From: a virus
IMG/VR virus record: IMGVR_UViG_3300014501_000547
Coordinates: 1 to 42,093 of that record
Strand: one strand, 5' to 3'
DNA: 42,093 bases
The translations under genes were made by a program, and so were the position numbers. Numbering within the stretch: position 1 is the first letter of the stretch; each line of letters starts with the position of its first letter. Below the pieces are notes generated by a model that searched no databases, was not told where the DNA came from, and worked only from the letters and a program-made list of their open reading frames with translations. This document shows positions 1 through 8,534 of this stretch, piece by piece.

Positions 1-501
1 CTTAGGGCGTACGCCCGGATGCGCGGGTGCAGCCTGACCGCCGTCCAGAAGGCGATCTCCAGCAAGCGGATCACGACGCTCGCGGACGGGACCATCGACG
101 CCGAACGCGCCAACCAGGAGTGGACGAAGAACACGTTCGCCGGTCAGACGATTAACAAAGCACAGACCGCACCCTCGCTGATGCACGAGCCGCCCGCTGC
201 ATCGGGAGATCCGGTTACCGCCTACCTGCGGGCGCGGGCGGTCAAAGAGAGCTTCGCGGCGCGGACCGCCCAACTGGAATATGAGGAGCGAGCCGGGAAG
301 CTGATCCCGGCGGCGCGTGCGGCCGAGTATGCCGCAGGGTTCTCTTCGATCGTCAAGGACGGGCTGATGGCCATGCCGGATCGTCTCGCGCCGATGCTCG
401 CGGCGGTGGATGACGAGAAAACGATTCATCGCATGTTGGTCGCCGAAGTTTCAGCGGCGCTGCGGAAGGTGAGCAAGGCAGTCGCGGACGCGGGTCTCTA
501 A
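1..501 (+). CDS. phage terminase small subunit (partial, 5' end outside window)
   Basis: The reading frame is open from base 1, and the residues before the first ATG (19) continue the same fold (LRAYARMRGCSLTAVQKAI), so the true start lies upstream. That N-terminal stretch reads as the DNA-binding winged helix-turn-helix of Nu1-type small terminases (YARxRGxSLxAVQKAI, then a KRI wing). The remaining part is a helical, charged oligomerisation region ending in an Ala/Lys-rich tail. The protein would recognise phage DNA at the packaging site and recruit the large terminase, whose gene starts 3 bp after this stop. Assignment rests on the HTH pattern plus position directly before the large subunit. 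Confidence 0.8.
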   Translation, partial: LRAYARMRGCSLTAVQKAISSKRITTLADGTIDAERANQEWTKNTFAGQTINKAQTAPSLMHEPPAASGDPVTAYLRARAVKESFAARTAQLEYEERAGKLIPAARAAEYAAGFSSIVKDGLMAMPDRLAPMLAAVDDEKTIHRMLVAEVSAALRKVSKAVADAGL

Positions 502-503
502 AG

Positions 504-2405
504 ATGCAACCGTTCTCCATCCACGAAGTCGGCGCAGCGGCGATGCTGCCGCCGCGAGACATTCTGGTCTCGCAGTGGGCCGATGAGAACCGCGTCCTCA
601 CGGGCGGCGCGGCTGCCGAGCGGGGCCAATGGCGCACCCGGCATTACCAGCGCGAACCGATGGACGTGCTCAGCCCTGCCCATCCGTGCCGCCAGGTGGT
701 GTTGCTGTCGGCAGCGCAGATGATGAAGACCGAGGTCCTGCTGAACTTCCTCGGCTTCATCGCCGATGTCGATCCGGGACCGGTGCTGGTGGTGGAGCCG
801 CGCACCGAGGACGCCAAGGCGCTCTCGAAGGACCGCGTCGCGCCCATGTTCAAAAGCACGCCAAGTTTGCGCGGGAAGATCGCGCCGGTCAAGTCGCGCG
901 ACTCCAACAATACGACGCTGCACAAGGTGTTCGTCAACGGCGCGGGGCACATCACGTTCACCGGAGCCATCTCTCCGTCCGGGCTCGCGATGCGGCCGAT
1001 CCGCTACGCGCTCCTCGATGAGGTGGACCGGTATCCGGCGAGTGCGGGCACGGAGGGCGATCCCGTTTCGCTGGCCGTCCAACGCACGGCGGAGTTCCAG
1101 CACAACAAGAAGATCGTCATGGCATCCACGCCGACGATCAAGGGCGTCAGCCGCATCGAACAGGCTTGGATTGAAAGCGACCAGCGCGATTACTTTGTGC
1201 CGTGCCCTAAGTGCGGCCACTACCAGGTGCTCGTGTTGGGAGACGGAACGGGACCTGGCCTGGTGTGGCCGGAGGACAAACCTGAAGATGCCATGTATCG
1301 CTGCGCGGGCTGCCGCGAGTTGATTCCGCATCACCAGAAGGCATGGATCGTCGAGCGTGGCGAGTATCGCGCGCAGAATCCATCGTCGCCAATTCCGGGA
1401 TTCCGCATCTCCCAGTTGGTTTCACTGAAGCGCGCGTGGGGTTCGATCGCCACCGAGTTCATCGCGGCGAAGAAATCGCCGGAGACGCTCAAGGCGTTCA
1501 TGAACACGGTGCTCGCGGAGTTGTGGGAAGAGCACCACGAAGTGCCGACCGATGCGCGGGCGTTGTGGAATCGCTGCGAGCCGTTTGAAGCGGAGGCGCC
1601 GGATGGCGTCGCGCTGGTCACGGCGGGAGTGGACGTACAGGCCGACCGGCTCGAGGTGGAGATCGTTGGCTGGGGCCGCGACGAGGAGTCCTGGTCGATC
1701 GCGCATCATGTGATCCCCGGCGACGTCACGCGCAAGGAAGTGTGGGATCACCTGGAAGGCTTGCTCCTCTCCGAATGCATGCACGACTCCGGGCAGCCGC
1801 TCCGAATCGTTGCGGCGTGCATCGATTGCGGATTCAAGGATGCAACCGTACTGCGGTTCACGCGCGACCGTTATGCGCGCCGCGTATACGCAGTGAAGGG
1901 ACGCGCGGGCGAGTCTCCGATCTGGCCGCGAAAGCCGAGCCGGAAGAATCAGACTCCGTTCTTCATGGTCGGAGTGGACGCCGCGAAGACGGCGCTTTAC
2001 GACCGGCTGAAGATCCAGGAGCCGGGGCCGGGATATTGCCACTTCCCGATCGGTCGCGACCAGGAGTACTTCGATCAACTCACCGCCGAGAAGAAGTACA
2101 CGCGATACCACCACGGCTATCCCAAGCAGGAGTGGCGAAAGCCCCCGACGGCGCGGAACGAAGCGCTCGACTGTCGCGTGTACGCTTACGCGGCGCTGCA
2201 CGCTCTCTACGCGAGCGGTTTGAAGCTGACCGTCTACTGCGATCGCTTCGCGCAGATGGGGCGGTCGCGGCGAAAAGAGATGCAGTCGATTCCTCCGGCG
2301 GTGATCGTGGCACAGGCCGAGCAATCCGAACGGCCTGTCGAGGGACGAACTCCTGAGCGCGCGGACGGATGGGTACCACGGCGTGACTGGTTCGGGAGAA
2401 CCTGA
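504..2405 (+). CDS. phage terminase large subunit, GpA family
   Basis: DNA-packaging ATPase and nuclease, 633 residues, the usual size for lambda gpA-type enzymes. The ATPase half has a Walker A-like segment SAAQMMKTE (residues 69-77, Lys75), a Walker B LLDEVD (170-175, Asp172/Glu173) and a coupling motif ASTPT (207-211). A CxxC...CxxC zinc knuckle follows (Cys234, 237, 267, 270). The C-terminal half has the GVDVQADRLEVEIVGWG strand characteristic of the GpA nuclease domain, and ends with the conserved ALDCRVYAYAALHAL helix. The start ATG lies 3 bp after the small-subunit stop. It would assemble on the portal and pump and cut concatemeric DNA. Confidence 0.95.
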   Translation: MQPFSIHEVGAAAMLPPRDILVSQWADENRVLTGGAAAERGQWRTRHYQREPMDVLSPAHPCRQVVLLSAAQMMKTEVLLNFLGFIADVDPGPVLVVEPRTEDAKALSKDRVAPMFKSTPSLRGKIAPVKSRDSNNTTLHKVFVNGAGHITFTGAISPSGLAMRPIRYALLDEVDRYPASAGTEGDPVSLAVQRTAEFQHNKKIVMASTPTIKGVSRIEQAWIESDQRDYFVPCPKCGHYQVLVLGDGTGPGLVWPEDKPEDAMYRCAGCRELIPHHQKAWIVERGEYRAQNPSSPIPGFRISQLVSLKRAWGSIATEFIAAKKSPETLKAFMNTVLAELWEEHHEVPTDARALWNRCEPFEAEAPDGVALVTAGVDVQADRLEVEIVGWGRDEESWSIAHHVIPGDVTRKEVWDHLEGLLLSECMHDSGQPLRIVAACIDCGFKDATVLRFTRDRYARRVYAVKGRAGESPIWPRKPSRKNQTPFFMVGVDAAKTALYDRLKIQEPGPGYCHFPIGRDQEYFDQLTAEKKYTRYHHGYPKQEWRKPPTARNEALDCRVYAYAALHALYASGLKLTVYCDRFAQMGRSRRKEMQSIPPAVIVAQAEQSERPVEGRTPERADGWVPRRDWFGRT

Positions 2406-2406
2406 C

Positions 2407-2661
2407 GTGGCGTTAACGATTCCACAGTTGCAAGCGAACCTGGACGCAGTCAACCAGGCGCTCGGCAATCCCACGTTGAAGGTGCGGTTCCCCGACGGAC
2501 GCGAGGTGACGTACCGCTCCGTCGACGATCTACGAAAAGCGAAGGCCGAGATCGAAGAGGACATTCGACAGACCAGCGGGAAGCCAGGAAGCCGTGTCAC
2601 GCTCGCGCAGCACAAGCGTGGAGACGGTCCCACGGGTCCAACGTCGGACGACCGGTGGTGA
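2407..2661 (+). CDS. gpW-like head-tail connector protein
   Basis: Small protein (84 residues from GTG 2407). The pattern of an N-terminal helix, a beta hairpin (LKVRFPDGREVTYRS), a second helix (VDDLRKAKAEIEEDI) and a basic Gly-rich tail matches lambda gpW, which plugs the portal after packaging. The GTG at 2407 is chosen because it begins just after the terminase stop (2403-2405) and has a GGGAGA ribosome-binding site at 2394-2399. An in-frame GTG at 2383 would overlap the terminase. Position between terminase and portal is the lambda order. Confidence 0.7.
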   Translation: MALTIPQLQANLDAVNQALGNPTLKVRFPDGREVTYRSVDDLRKAKAEIEEDIRQTSGKPGSRVTLAQHKRGDGPTGPTSDDRW

Positions 2662-2664
2662 GAA

Positions 2665-2856
2665 ATGACGCGGCTGCCGGAACTGATCGACTCGCTCGAA
2701 CGCTCGCCGAGGCAAGGCGCAGCCGTGGATGATCCCGAGGGCGCGCGATACGTGGTCATCAGCGAAACAGCGTTGAACTTGATCATCAGGGAGCTTCGGC
2801 AAGGACTGCCCGAAAGGCCGGGCGCAGAGTACTTCGGCTCCGATGTGCCCGAATGA
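2665..2856 (+). CDS. small phage protein of unknown function
   Basis: 63-residue protein with ATG at 2665 and GGTGAG just upstream. Its stop overlaps the portal start (ATGA, 2853-2856), so it is translationally coupled to the portal and very likely real. The sequence is acidic and helical, with a central YVVISETALNLIIRELRQGL segment. No motif reveals its function. Its place between the gpW-like gene and portal suggests a head-assembly accessory role, which is inference. Confidence 0.6.
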   Translation: MTRLPELIDSLERSPRQGAAVDDPEGARYVVISETALNLIIRELRQGLPERPGAEYFGSDVPE

Positions 2857-4535
2857 ATCTTCTCGACAGAGCCATCGGCGTTGTCGCGCCGCGGCTCGCG
2901 CTCCAGCGCGTGCGGAATCGAGTAGCGCTGGAGCTGACCCAGGACTACCTGGAGCGGCACGCGCAACGATTCCGTTACGAAGGCGCCACCGCAGGCCGGC
3001 GCGCCCATGGCTGGTACGCCGCCTCGACGGACGCCAACGTCGAGCTGATGGGGTCGCTGACCTGGCTCCGCAACCGGAGCCGCGATCTTATCCGCAACAA
3101 TCCGTATGCGGCGCGCTCGATTGAAGAGTTGGCCGGCAACGTCGTCGGAACGGGAATCGTTCCGAAGTCCAAGACCGGAAGTGCTGCGATCGACAAGATC
3201 ATCGACGCCGAGTGGCCGTTCTTCGCGGACGCGTGCGACACCCCGCAGCGCCTGGACTTTTATGGCATGCAGACGTTGGCGGTCCGCACCATGGCAGAGA
3301 GCGGTGAAGCCATCCTGCGATTCCGCCCGCGCCTTGCTGCTGCTGGTTTGCGCGTTCCGCTTCAGCTTCAAATGCTCGAAGCCGACTTTCTGGATCAGTC
3401 CCGAACCATGGGGTTGGTCAACGGCCATGTGATGGAGGGCGTACAGTTCGACGAGTTGGGCCGCCGCGTCGCTTACTGGCTGTTCACGTATCACCCGGGC
3501 GGCGTGCTGATCCTCAATCCGCGCGGCGGAATCATCAGCCAGCCGGTGCCAGCCGATCAGATCATGCACGTCTATCGCGTGCTGCGGCCTGGCCAAGTCC
3601 GGGGTGTGCCGTGGCTATCGCCGGTGATGATGGCGCTCCGGGACCTCGATGATTACTGCGACGCGGAACGGGTCCGCAAGAAGGTGGAGGCGTGCGTCAC
3701 CGCGTTCGTGCAGCAACCGGAAGGCATTGAGGGCGACCCGCTGGGCATTTCGGGAACCGACCCTGTCACCAAGGCTCCCGTGGAAACATTCCAGCCTGGA
3801 ATGGTCGAGTACCTGAAGCCGGGCCAGGAGATCAAGTTCAACAATCCTCCGGCGGCGGGCGGATACCGCGAGTACAAGATGACCGAGTTGCAGGGGATCA
3901 TGGCCGGCATCGGTCTGCCGTACGAGCTCGGCACCGGCGACATGTCGCAGGTGAACTACTCCTCCTGGCGCGGCGGCATGTTGGGGTTCCGCAACACGGT
4001 GGAGGCGTACCGCTGGCTGACTTTGATCCCGCTGTTCTGCATGCCGGTGTGGCGGCGCTTCGTGGACACACTGATCCTTCAGGGCAAGATTCCGCAGAAG
4101 GCGATCGATGATCCGAAGGTCGCCGTCCACGCGGTGCAGTGGACCGCGCCGAAGTTCGAGAGCGTCGATCCGGTGAAGGACGCGGCGGCGGAACTGAAGA
4201 TGATTCGAACCGGGACGCTCGATCTGTTCGAGGCGATCTCGCGCAATGGATACGACCCGGAAGAGCGCTTACAGAAGATCGCGCGCATCAACAAGGTGCT
4301 TGACAAGCTCGAAATCATTCTGGATTGCGATCCGCGCAACGTAACGGATCGCGGCCAGGAGCAGCCCGCCGCAAGCGAGGAGCGCACACCGAGTTCGAAG
4401 GCCACGGTTGCCGCTCCCACGCGCCCGGCCGGGGTTTCGAATGAGGCTGGCGACATCGCAGCCATCACCGAGTTGCTTGCTGGTGTAGGTGCTTCGCGGT
4501 CCTGGGATTCGCCCTCCAGAATTTATCGATCGTAG
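2853..4535 (+). CDS. phage portal protein, lambda family
   Basis: 560 residues, typical of lambda gpB-type portals. Recognisable blocks are the N-terminal region with RNRSRDLIRNNPYAARSIEELAGNVVGTGIVPK, the WPFFADACDTPQRLDFYGMQTLAVRTMAESGEAILRF block, the LEADFLDQ segment, the DQIMHVYRVLRPGQVRGVPWLSPVM block and the clip/wing end NYSSWRGGMLGFRNTVEAYRW. The protein forms the dodecameric ring at one capsid vertex through which DNA passes. Its ATG overlaps the previous stop. The C-terminal stretch of about 60 residues is Ala/Pro/Thr-rich and probably disordered. Confidence 0.95.
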   Translation: MNLLDRAIGVVAPRLALQRVRNRVALELTQDYLERHAQRFRYEGATAGRRAHGWYAASTDANVELMGSLTWLRNRSRDLIRNNPYAARSIEELAGNVVGTGIVPKSKTGSAAIDKIIDAEWPFFADACDTPQRLDFYGMQTLAVRTMAESGEAILRFRPRLAAAGLRVPLQLQMLEADFLDQSRTMGLVNGHVMEGVQFDELGRRVAYWLFTYHPGGVLILNPRGGIISQPVPADQIMHVYRVLRPGQVRGVPWLSPVMMALRDLDDYCDAERVRKKVEACVTAFVQQPEGIEGDPLGISGTDPVTKAPVETFQPGMVEYLKPGQEIKFNNPPAAGGYREYKMTELQGIMAGIGLPYELGTGDMSQVNYSSWRGGMLGFRNTVEAYRWLTLIPLFCMPVWRRFVDTLILQGKIPQKAIDDPKVAVHAVQWTAPKFESVDPVKDAAAELKMIRTGTLDLFEAISRNGYDPEERLQKIARINKVLDKLEIILDCDPRNVTDRGQEQPAASEERTPSSKATVAAPTRPAGVSNEAGDIAAITELLAGVGASRSWDSPSRIYRS

Positions 4536-4548
4536 AAGAGAGGCTCAC

Positions 4549-6699
4549 ATGAAAGAAAGTCAGGCGCTTGAGTTTTTCGCCGCCTCCGATGCCAAGCCCG
4601 TCGCCAGCACGGCGAACGAGAAGGACGGCACCATCGATGTCGTCTGGTATACCGGCGCGCAGGTACCGAGGAAAGATCCCGATACCGGCGAACCGTACAT
4701 GCTCACGCTCGACATGGACGGCGCGCGACTGGACCGGCTGAACGCGGGCGCGCCCATCTTCGACACGCACTTTACTGGCGACGACTACAAGTCCGTGGCC
4801 GCCGGGAAAGCTGGCACCAAAGCGCAAGTCGGCGTCGTGAACAAAGCCTGGGCCGACGGTGCGAATGGGATGGCGACGCTGAAGTTCGACCTGGGTGACG
4901 AAGACGGCGCGGAGTTGTTCCGCAAGGTGTCCACCGGGATCGTGCAGAACCTGAGTTTCGGAGCGTGGATCTACAGCCGCGAGAAAACGAAAGTCCAGGC
5001 CCAGACCGGGGGCATGCCTGAGGGCAAGCCGGCCTACAGCAACCCGAACGAGATCGGTATGTTCACGGCGACCGACTGGGAGCCGTTCGAGATTTCCGTG
5101 GTTCCGATCCCGGCCGATTTCAGCACAACGTTCTTGGCCGCCGAAACAACTGGCGGCGAAGCATCACGGGCAATCAGCCCACAAAAGGAGAAACCTGCCA
5201 TGGCAGAAACCACTACGCAGGCGGGCACAGAAGCCCGTGTGAACGAGCAGGACCTCGCCGCGGCGCGCGGTGAGGCAGTCAAACTGGAGCGAGAGCGCGT
5301 TGTCGAAATCGAACATCGCGCTACTCGCTTCAAATCCATCCTTGGAGATGACTTTGTCCGCAAAGCCATCGCCGACGGCAAGACGGCCGATCAGTTCAGC
5401 GTCGAGGCATTCGCGGCGCTGAGCGCGAAGGGGCAGGAGGGCGTGGGCGGACGCGAGCTGCCGATTCGCAGTGAACTCAGCATCACTCGCGACGGCGGGG
5501 AGACTCGTCTCGCCGCGATGCAGTGCGCGATGTTGCTACGCCACGATCCGAAGTTCTTTCTGGCGAAGCATCCGAAGACGGGCGAGCTGCTGACCGGATG
5601 CGGCCAGGAGAACCAGCGTCGCGCCGAGGAGATGGGGCGGGAGTACGTGGGGCTGTCGCTCATGGAGATGGCCCGCGAGTCTCTTGAGATCCGCGGCATC
5701 AACCACCGGGGGATGACCAAGAACCGCATTGCTGAACTGGCGCTGCAGGCGCCGAGCCGGGGCGCGGAGTTCTTCGGGGGCGGTGCGGAATCGACTTCGG
5801 ACTTTCCCGCGATCCTGGCCAACGTCGCCAACAAGACGCTGCGCCAGGCTTACGAAGCATACCCGCGCACCTTCCAGCCCTTCTGCCGTCAGGTGACCGC
5901 GCCCGACTTCAAGCCGATCAATCGCGTTCAGTTGAGCGACGCCCCGGCCCTCCAACAGTTGAACGAGAAGGGCGAATACCACCGGGCGAACCTCACCGAC
6001 ATGAACACGAACTACTCGCTCCAGACGTTCGGCGAGGTCGTGGCCATCACTCGAAAGGTCATCATCAACGACGACCTCCAGGCGCTCACGCGCATCCCGG
6101 CGATTCTGGGAGTCGCGGCGGCGCAGCTTGAATCGAACACGGTCTGGGCTCTCATCACGGCCAACGTGGTGATGACTCTGGACAACAAGGCAATCTTCCA
6201 CGCGGCGCACAACAACCTGCTGAGCGGCGTGGCCAGCAGCATCGATCCCACCGTGACCAATGCCGCTCCGCTCACGGCGCTGGCCAAAGCGCGCGTGCAG
6301 ATGCGGCTCCAGAAGGCTCCGCAGGGGACGCCGCTCGACCTGGTGCCCCGCTTCATGGCGGTGCCGCCGTCGCTCGAAACTTACGCGCTTCAGTTGATCT
6401 ACCCGATCAACATCGCGTCCTCGGATCAGACCAAGGTGGTACCCGAGTGGGTCCGGTCGCTCGTCCCGGTTGTCGAGCCGCGTCTCGATAACACGACCGG
6501 CACCGCGACCAACTGGTTCTTGTTCACCGATCCGGCGCTGATCGATACGCTCGAATACTGCTACCTCGAAGGGCAGCAGGGTGTGTACATCGAAACCCGC
6601 CAGGGCTTCGAGGTGGACGGTGTCGAGATCAAAGCGCGCATGGACTTCGGCGCGGCGGCAATCGATTATCGCGGCCTGCAAAAAAGCGTGGGCGCCTAG
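4549..6699 (+). CDS. prohead protease / major capsid protein fusion
   Basis: 716 residues from ATG 4549, preceded by AGAGAGG at 4536-4542; this start is chosen over an upstream in-frame start at 4489 that lies inside the portal gene. Residues 1 to about 195 are an HK97-type (S78) prohead protease, with candidate catalytic His74 in FDTHF and Ser136 in NLSFG, and a closing strand FEISVVPIPAD. Residues about 218-716 are an acidic scaffold-like segment followed by the capsid domain, ending GVEIKARMDFGAAAIDYRG. The enzyme would cut itself and the scaffold from the capsid during head maturation. Such protease-capsid fusions are known in siphoviruses. A strong internal ribosome site could also yield the capsid part alone (see findings). 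Confidence 0.9.
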   Translation: MKESQALEFFAASDAKPVASTANEKDGTIDVVWYTGAQVPRKDPDTGEPYMLTLDMDGARLDRLNAGAPIFDTHFTGDDYKSVAAGKAGTKAQVGVVNKAWADGANGMATLKFDLGDEDGAELFRKVSTGIVQNLSFGAWIYSREKTKVQAQTGGMPEGKPAYSNPNEIGMFTATDWEPFEISVVPIPADFSTTFLAAETTGGEASRAISPQKEKPAMAETTTQAGTEARVNEQDLAAARGEAVKLERERVVEIEHRATRFKSILGDDFVRKAIADGKTADQFSVEAFAALSAKGQEGVGGRELPIRSELSITRDGGETRLAAMQCAMLLRHDPKFFLAKHPKTGELLTGCGQENQRRAEEMGREYVGLSLMEMARESLEIRGINHRGMTKNRIAELALQAPSRGAEFFGGGAESTSDFPAILANVANKTLRQAYEAYPRTFQPFCRQVTAPDFKPINRVQLSDAPALQQLNEKGEYHRANLTDMNTNYSLQTFGEVVAITRKVIINDDLQALTRIPAILGVAAAQLESNTVWALITANVVMTLDNKAIFHAAHNNLLSGVASSIDPTVTNAAPLTALAKARVQMRLQKAPQGTPLDLVPRFMAVPPSLETYALQLIYPINIASSDQTKVVPEWVRSLVPVVEPRLDNTTGTATNWFLFTDPALIDTLEYCYLEGQQGVYIETRQGFEVDGVEIKARMDFGAAAIDYRGLQKSVGA
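5183..5202 (+). promoter_or_regulatory. internal ribosome-binding site and ATG for separate capsid product
   Basis: AAAAGGAG at 5183-5190 lies nine bases before an in-frame ATG at 5200, codon 218 of the protease-capsid fusion. This falls exactly in the linker between the protease and scaffold/capsid parts, and would give a 499-residue protein starting MAETTTQAG. The site is as strong as that of the next gene (AAAAGGAG at 6713-6720). Use of the start is inferred, not shown. Confidence 0.6.
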
Positions 6700-6728
6700 A
6701 AACCTCAACAGGAAAAGGAGAACAGATC

Positions 6729-7529
6729 ATGCAGAACTACGTTCATCGAGGGGAAACCCTCACCATCACCGCGCCCTACACCGTCGTTACCGGCCAGGGC
6801 GTGCTTGCTGGAAACATTTTCGGCGTTGCGGTATTCAGCGCGGCTTCGGGCGCGTCTCTGGAGATCGTCACCTGTGGCGTATTCGATCTCGCGAAAGATG
6901 CCAGCACGTTCAATCCCGGCGATAAAGTTTACTGGGACAACGTCAACCTCGTGGCCACGTCCGCTCCACCCGCATCGCCATCCACGACTCCCGGCAACCG
7001 CGAGATCGGCGTCGCCGACCTTATTCAGGCCAGCGGCGTCAACGCACCGGGCGGTCTGACCGGTGACGCCACCGTCCGCGTGCGATTGAACCTCTGTTCA
7101 ATCGGCCTGGTGACTTCGTCCGACATGGACCCCAGCCTGTTGCAGAAGATCACCGTGGTGCTTACGGCCGCGCAGATCGAGGCCATGAATGGCGCGCCGG
7201 TGAATATCATTCCCGCACCGCTGGCGGGCCAAGTGGTTGTGCCCGATCAGTTCGTGATCCAGACGAAACCGGGCGGAACCAATTTCACCGGTGGCGGCGC
7301 GGTGACGTTCCAGTATCACGGCACCAGCGTCAATCCGCACGCGGGCAACCTTGCGGCGGCCACCGTGAACAGCGGCACCGCGAGCGTCAACGTGCTGGCT
7401 CCTCCTTCGGCAGGCTACCAGCCGCCCGCAGCGACTGGTATCGACATCACCAACGCCACGGCTGCGTTCGCCACCGGCAACGGCACGATGGTCGTGACCG
7501 CTTACTACAGCGTCATCACGCTCGGGTAA
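6729..7529 (+). CDS. DUF2190-like capsid decoration protein
   Basis: 266 residues, with AAAAGGAG at 6713-6720 before the ATG. The first ~120 residues match the DUF2190 pattern seen next to capsid genes: YVHRGETLTITAPYTVVTGQGVLAGNIFGVAVFSAASG, then a GDKVYWDNVN strand and a closing VRVRLN. This small beta fold is found in capsid cementing or decoration proteins. The remaining ~140 residues are Thr/Gly/Ala-rich beta sequence, possibly an exposed knob. Its location directly after the capsid gene supports a head-surface role. Confidence 0.75.
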   Translation: MQNYVHRGETLTITAPYTVVTGQGVLAGNIFGVAVFSAASGASLEIVTCGVFDLAKDASTFNPGDKVYWDNVNLVATSAPPASPSTTPGNREIGVADLIQASGVNAPGGLTGDATVRVRLNLCSIGLVTSSDMDPSLLQKITVVLTAAQIEAMNGAPVNIIPAPLAGQVVVPDQFVIQTKPGGTNFTGGGAVTFQYHGTSVNPHAGNLAAATVNSGTASVNVLAPPSAGYQPPAATGIDITNATAAFATGNGTMVVTAYYSVITLG

Positions 7530-7852
7530 TGTCCGACTGGTCCAGATTCAATGCGGCGGCGAACGCCGTCATGCAGGAGACGTTCGGCGAGCCGGTCGTG
7601 TATCAATCGGTGCAGGCGGGAGCGGAAGTGGGCGCTCCACGGACGATCACCGCCGTCCGCCACGCTCGCATGCTCGAAGAGTCCGGTGCGATGGCCAGCT
7701 TCGAGGAGATCTCGGTCAATCCTTCGGACTTTACAAGCCCACCCTCAAAAGGCGATTGGGTGACTGCCTGGGACGCGCAGTACGTCGTGACGGCTCTGCG
7801 CCAGCCCGATGCCTACGGCATGATCGCTCTGACACTGCTCCAGCGCTCTTGA
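7529..7852 (+). CDS. head-tail joining protein, lambda FII-like
   Basis: 107 residues. Start and preceding stop share a base (TAATG), so translation is coupled. Size and pattern, with an N-terminal helix followed by beta strands and a KGDWVTAWDAQYVVTALRQPDAYGMIALTLLQR ending, fit the FII family, which forms the interface between connector and tail. Position after the capsid and decoration genes and before tail genes agrees. Sequence support is moderate because these proteins are very divergent. Confidence 0.65.
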   Translation: MSDWSRFNAAANAVMQETFGEPVVYQSVQAGAEVGAPRTITAVRHARMLEESGAMASFEEISVNPSDFTSPPSKGDWVTAWDAQYVVTALRQPDAYGMIALTLLQRS

Positions 7853-8355
7853 TCAATCCACGAATCATACTCGGCGAGTGGGTGACTGCGCTCCAGTCCT
7901 GCCCGGACTTGGTCGCGGCGCTGGGCGGCGGGGACCCGGCCAACATTCGGGCCTTCATGGAAGGGCTGGCCACCGACAACAACGTGCGGCTGGCCATCTT
8001 GCAGATGCCGCCCGGGTCGATCCTGGTTGCGTGGCACGGCACCGCGCCACGGCGTCTTACGGGCGGGGCGCTGCATTTTGCGCATCGCTTCTCGCTCTAT
8101 CTGCGGGCGGCCGAGCAGGACTCCGGCGGCACGTATGCGGATCTGTTCTGGCAGTTGGTGAGCGGCATACCAGCGGGTGCTCCCTCGTGGTCATCGCTCT
8201 TGCATTTTCAGATCGATCCCGATTGCTATCCGATGGATCTGGATCTTCCCTCCGCGCAACGAAGCACAGTGGTGGTTAGCGCGGACGGGGCAACGCTCGA
8301 TTACTTCGAGGTTCAAGCAACTCTGGTCGAACAAGGCAATCCCGGAGGTGAGTGA
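7849..8355 (+). CDS. minor tail protein, candidate tail terminator
   Basis: 168 residues from TTG 7849, which overlaps the previous stop in TTGA. This start is preferred to 7756, which lies deep in the joining-protein gene. The protein has an N-terminal helix (LGEWVTALQSCPDLVAALGG), then alternating strands with HRFSLYLRAAE and DYFEVQATLVEQ near the end. This general layout is seen in tail terminator or completion proteins encoded between joining protein and tail tube. The function is inferred from gene order. Confidence 0.55.
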   Translation: MINPRIILGEWVTALQSCPDLVAALGGGDPANIRAFMEGLATDNNVRLAILQMPPGSILVAWHGTAPRRLTGGALHFAHRFSLYLRAAEQDSGGTYADLFWQLVSGIPAGAPSWSSLLHFQIDPDCYPMDLDLPSAQRSTVVVSADGATLDYFEVQATLVEQGNPGGE

Positions 8356-8362
8356 GGACAAC

Positions 8363-8533
8363 ATGCAGACCGTACACATGAGATCGCCTGAAGGCGAAGT
8401 GAAGGAAGTCGAAGCAACCACTGAAACGCTCACGCCGCTGATGGTCGCGGGGTGGCATCAGGTTCCCGCGCCGGCCGCAAGTCCGGAGCCGTTAGCCCAG
8501 AAGCCGGTGGCCCTGGCGATGGAGGAAAAGTAG
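8363..8533 (+). CDS. small phage protein, unknown function
   Basis: 56 residues, ATG at 8363 with TGAGGA at 8353-8358, stop one base before the tube protein start. It contains MRSPEGEVKEVEATTETLTPLMVAGWHQV, then a Pro/Ala-rich tail. Small ORFs of this kind often sit just before tail tube genes. No function can be assigned. Tight spacing and a ribosome site support that it is translated. Confidence 0.55.
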   Translation: MQTVHMRSPEGEVKEVEATTETLTPLMVAGWHQVPAPAASPEPLAQKPVALAMEEK

Positions 8534-8534
8534 C

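Noticed and set aside
1422-3596. 724-codon open frame on the minus strand
   Set aside because: It lies opposite terminase and portal, whose motifs are clear. Long antisense frames are common in high-GC genes, and the translation is Arg/His-rich without motifs.
5536-6708. 390-codon minus-strand frame opposite the capsid gene
   Set aside because: Shadow of the capsid coding sequence; Arg/His-rich with no domain pattern.
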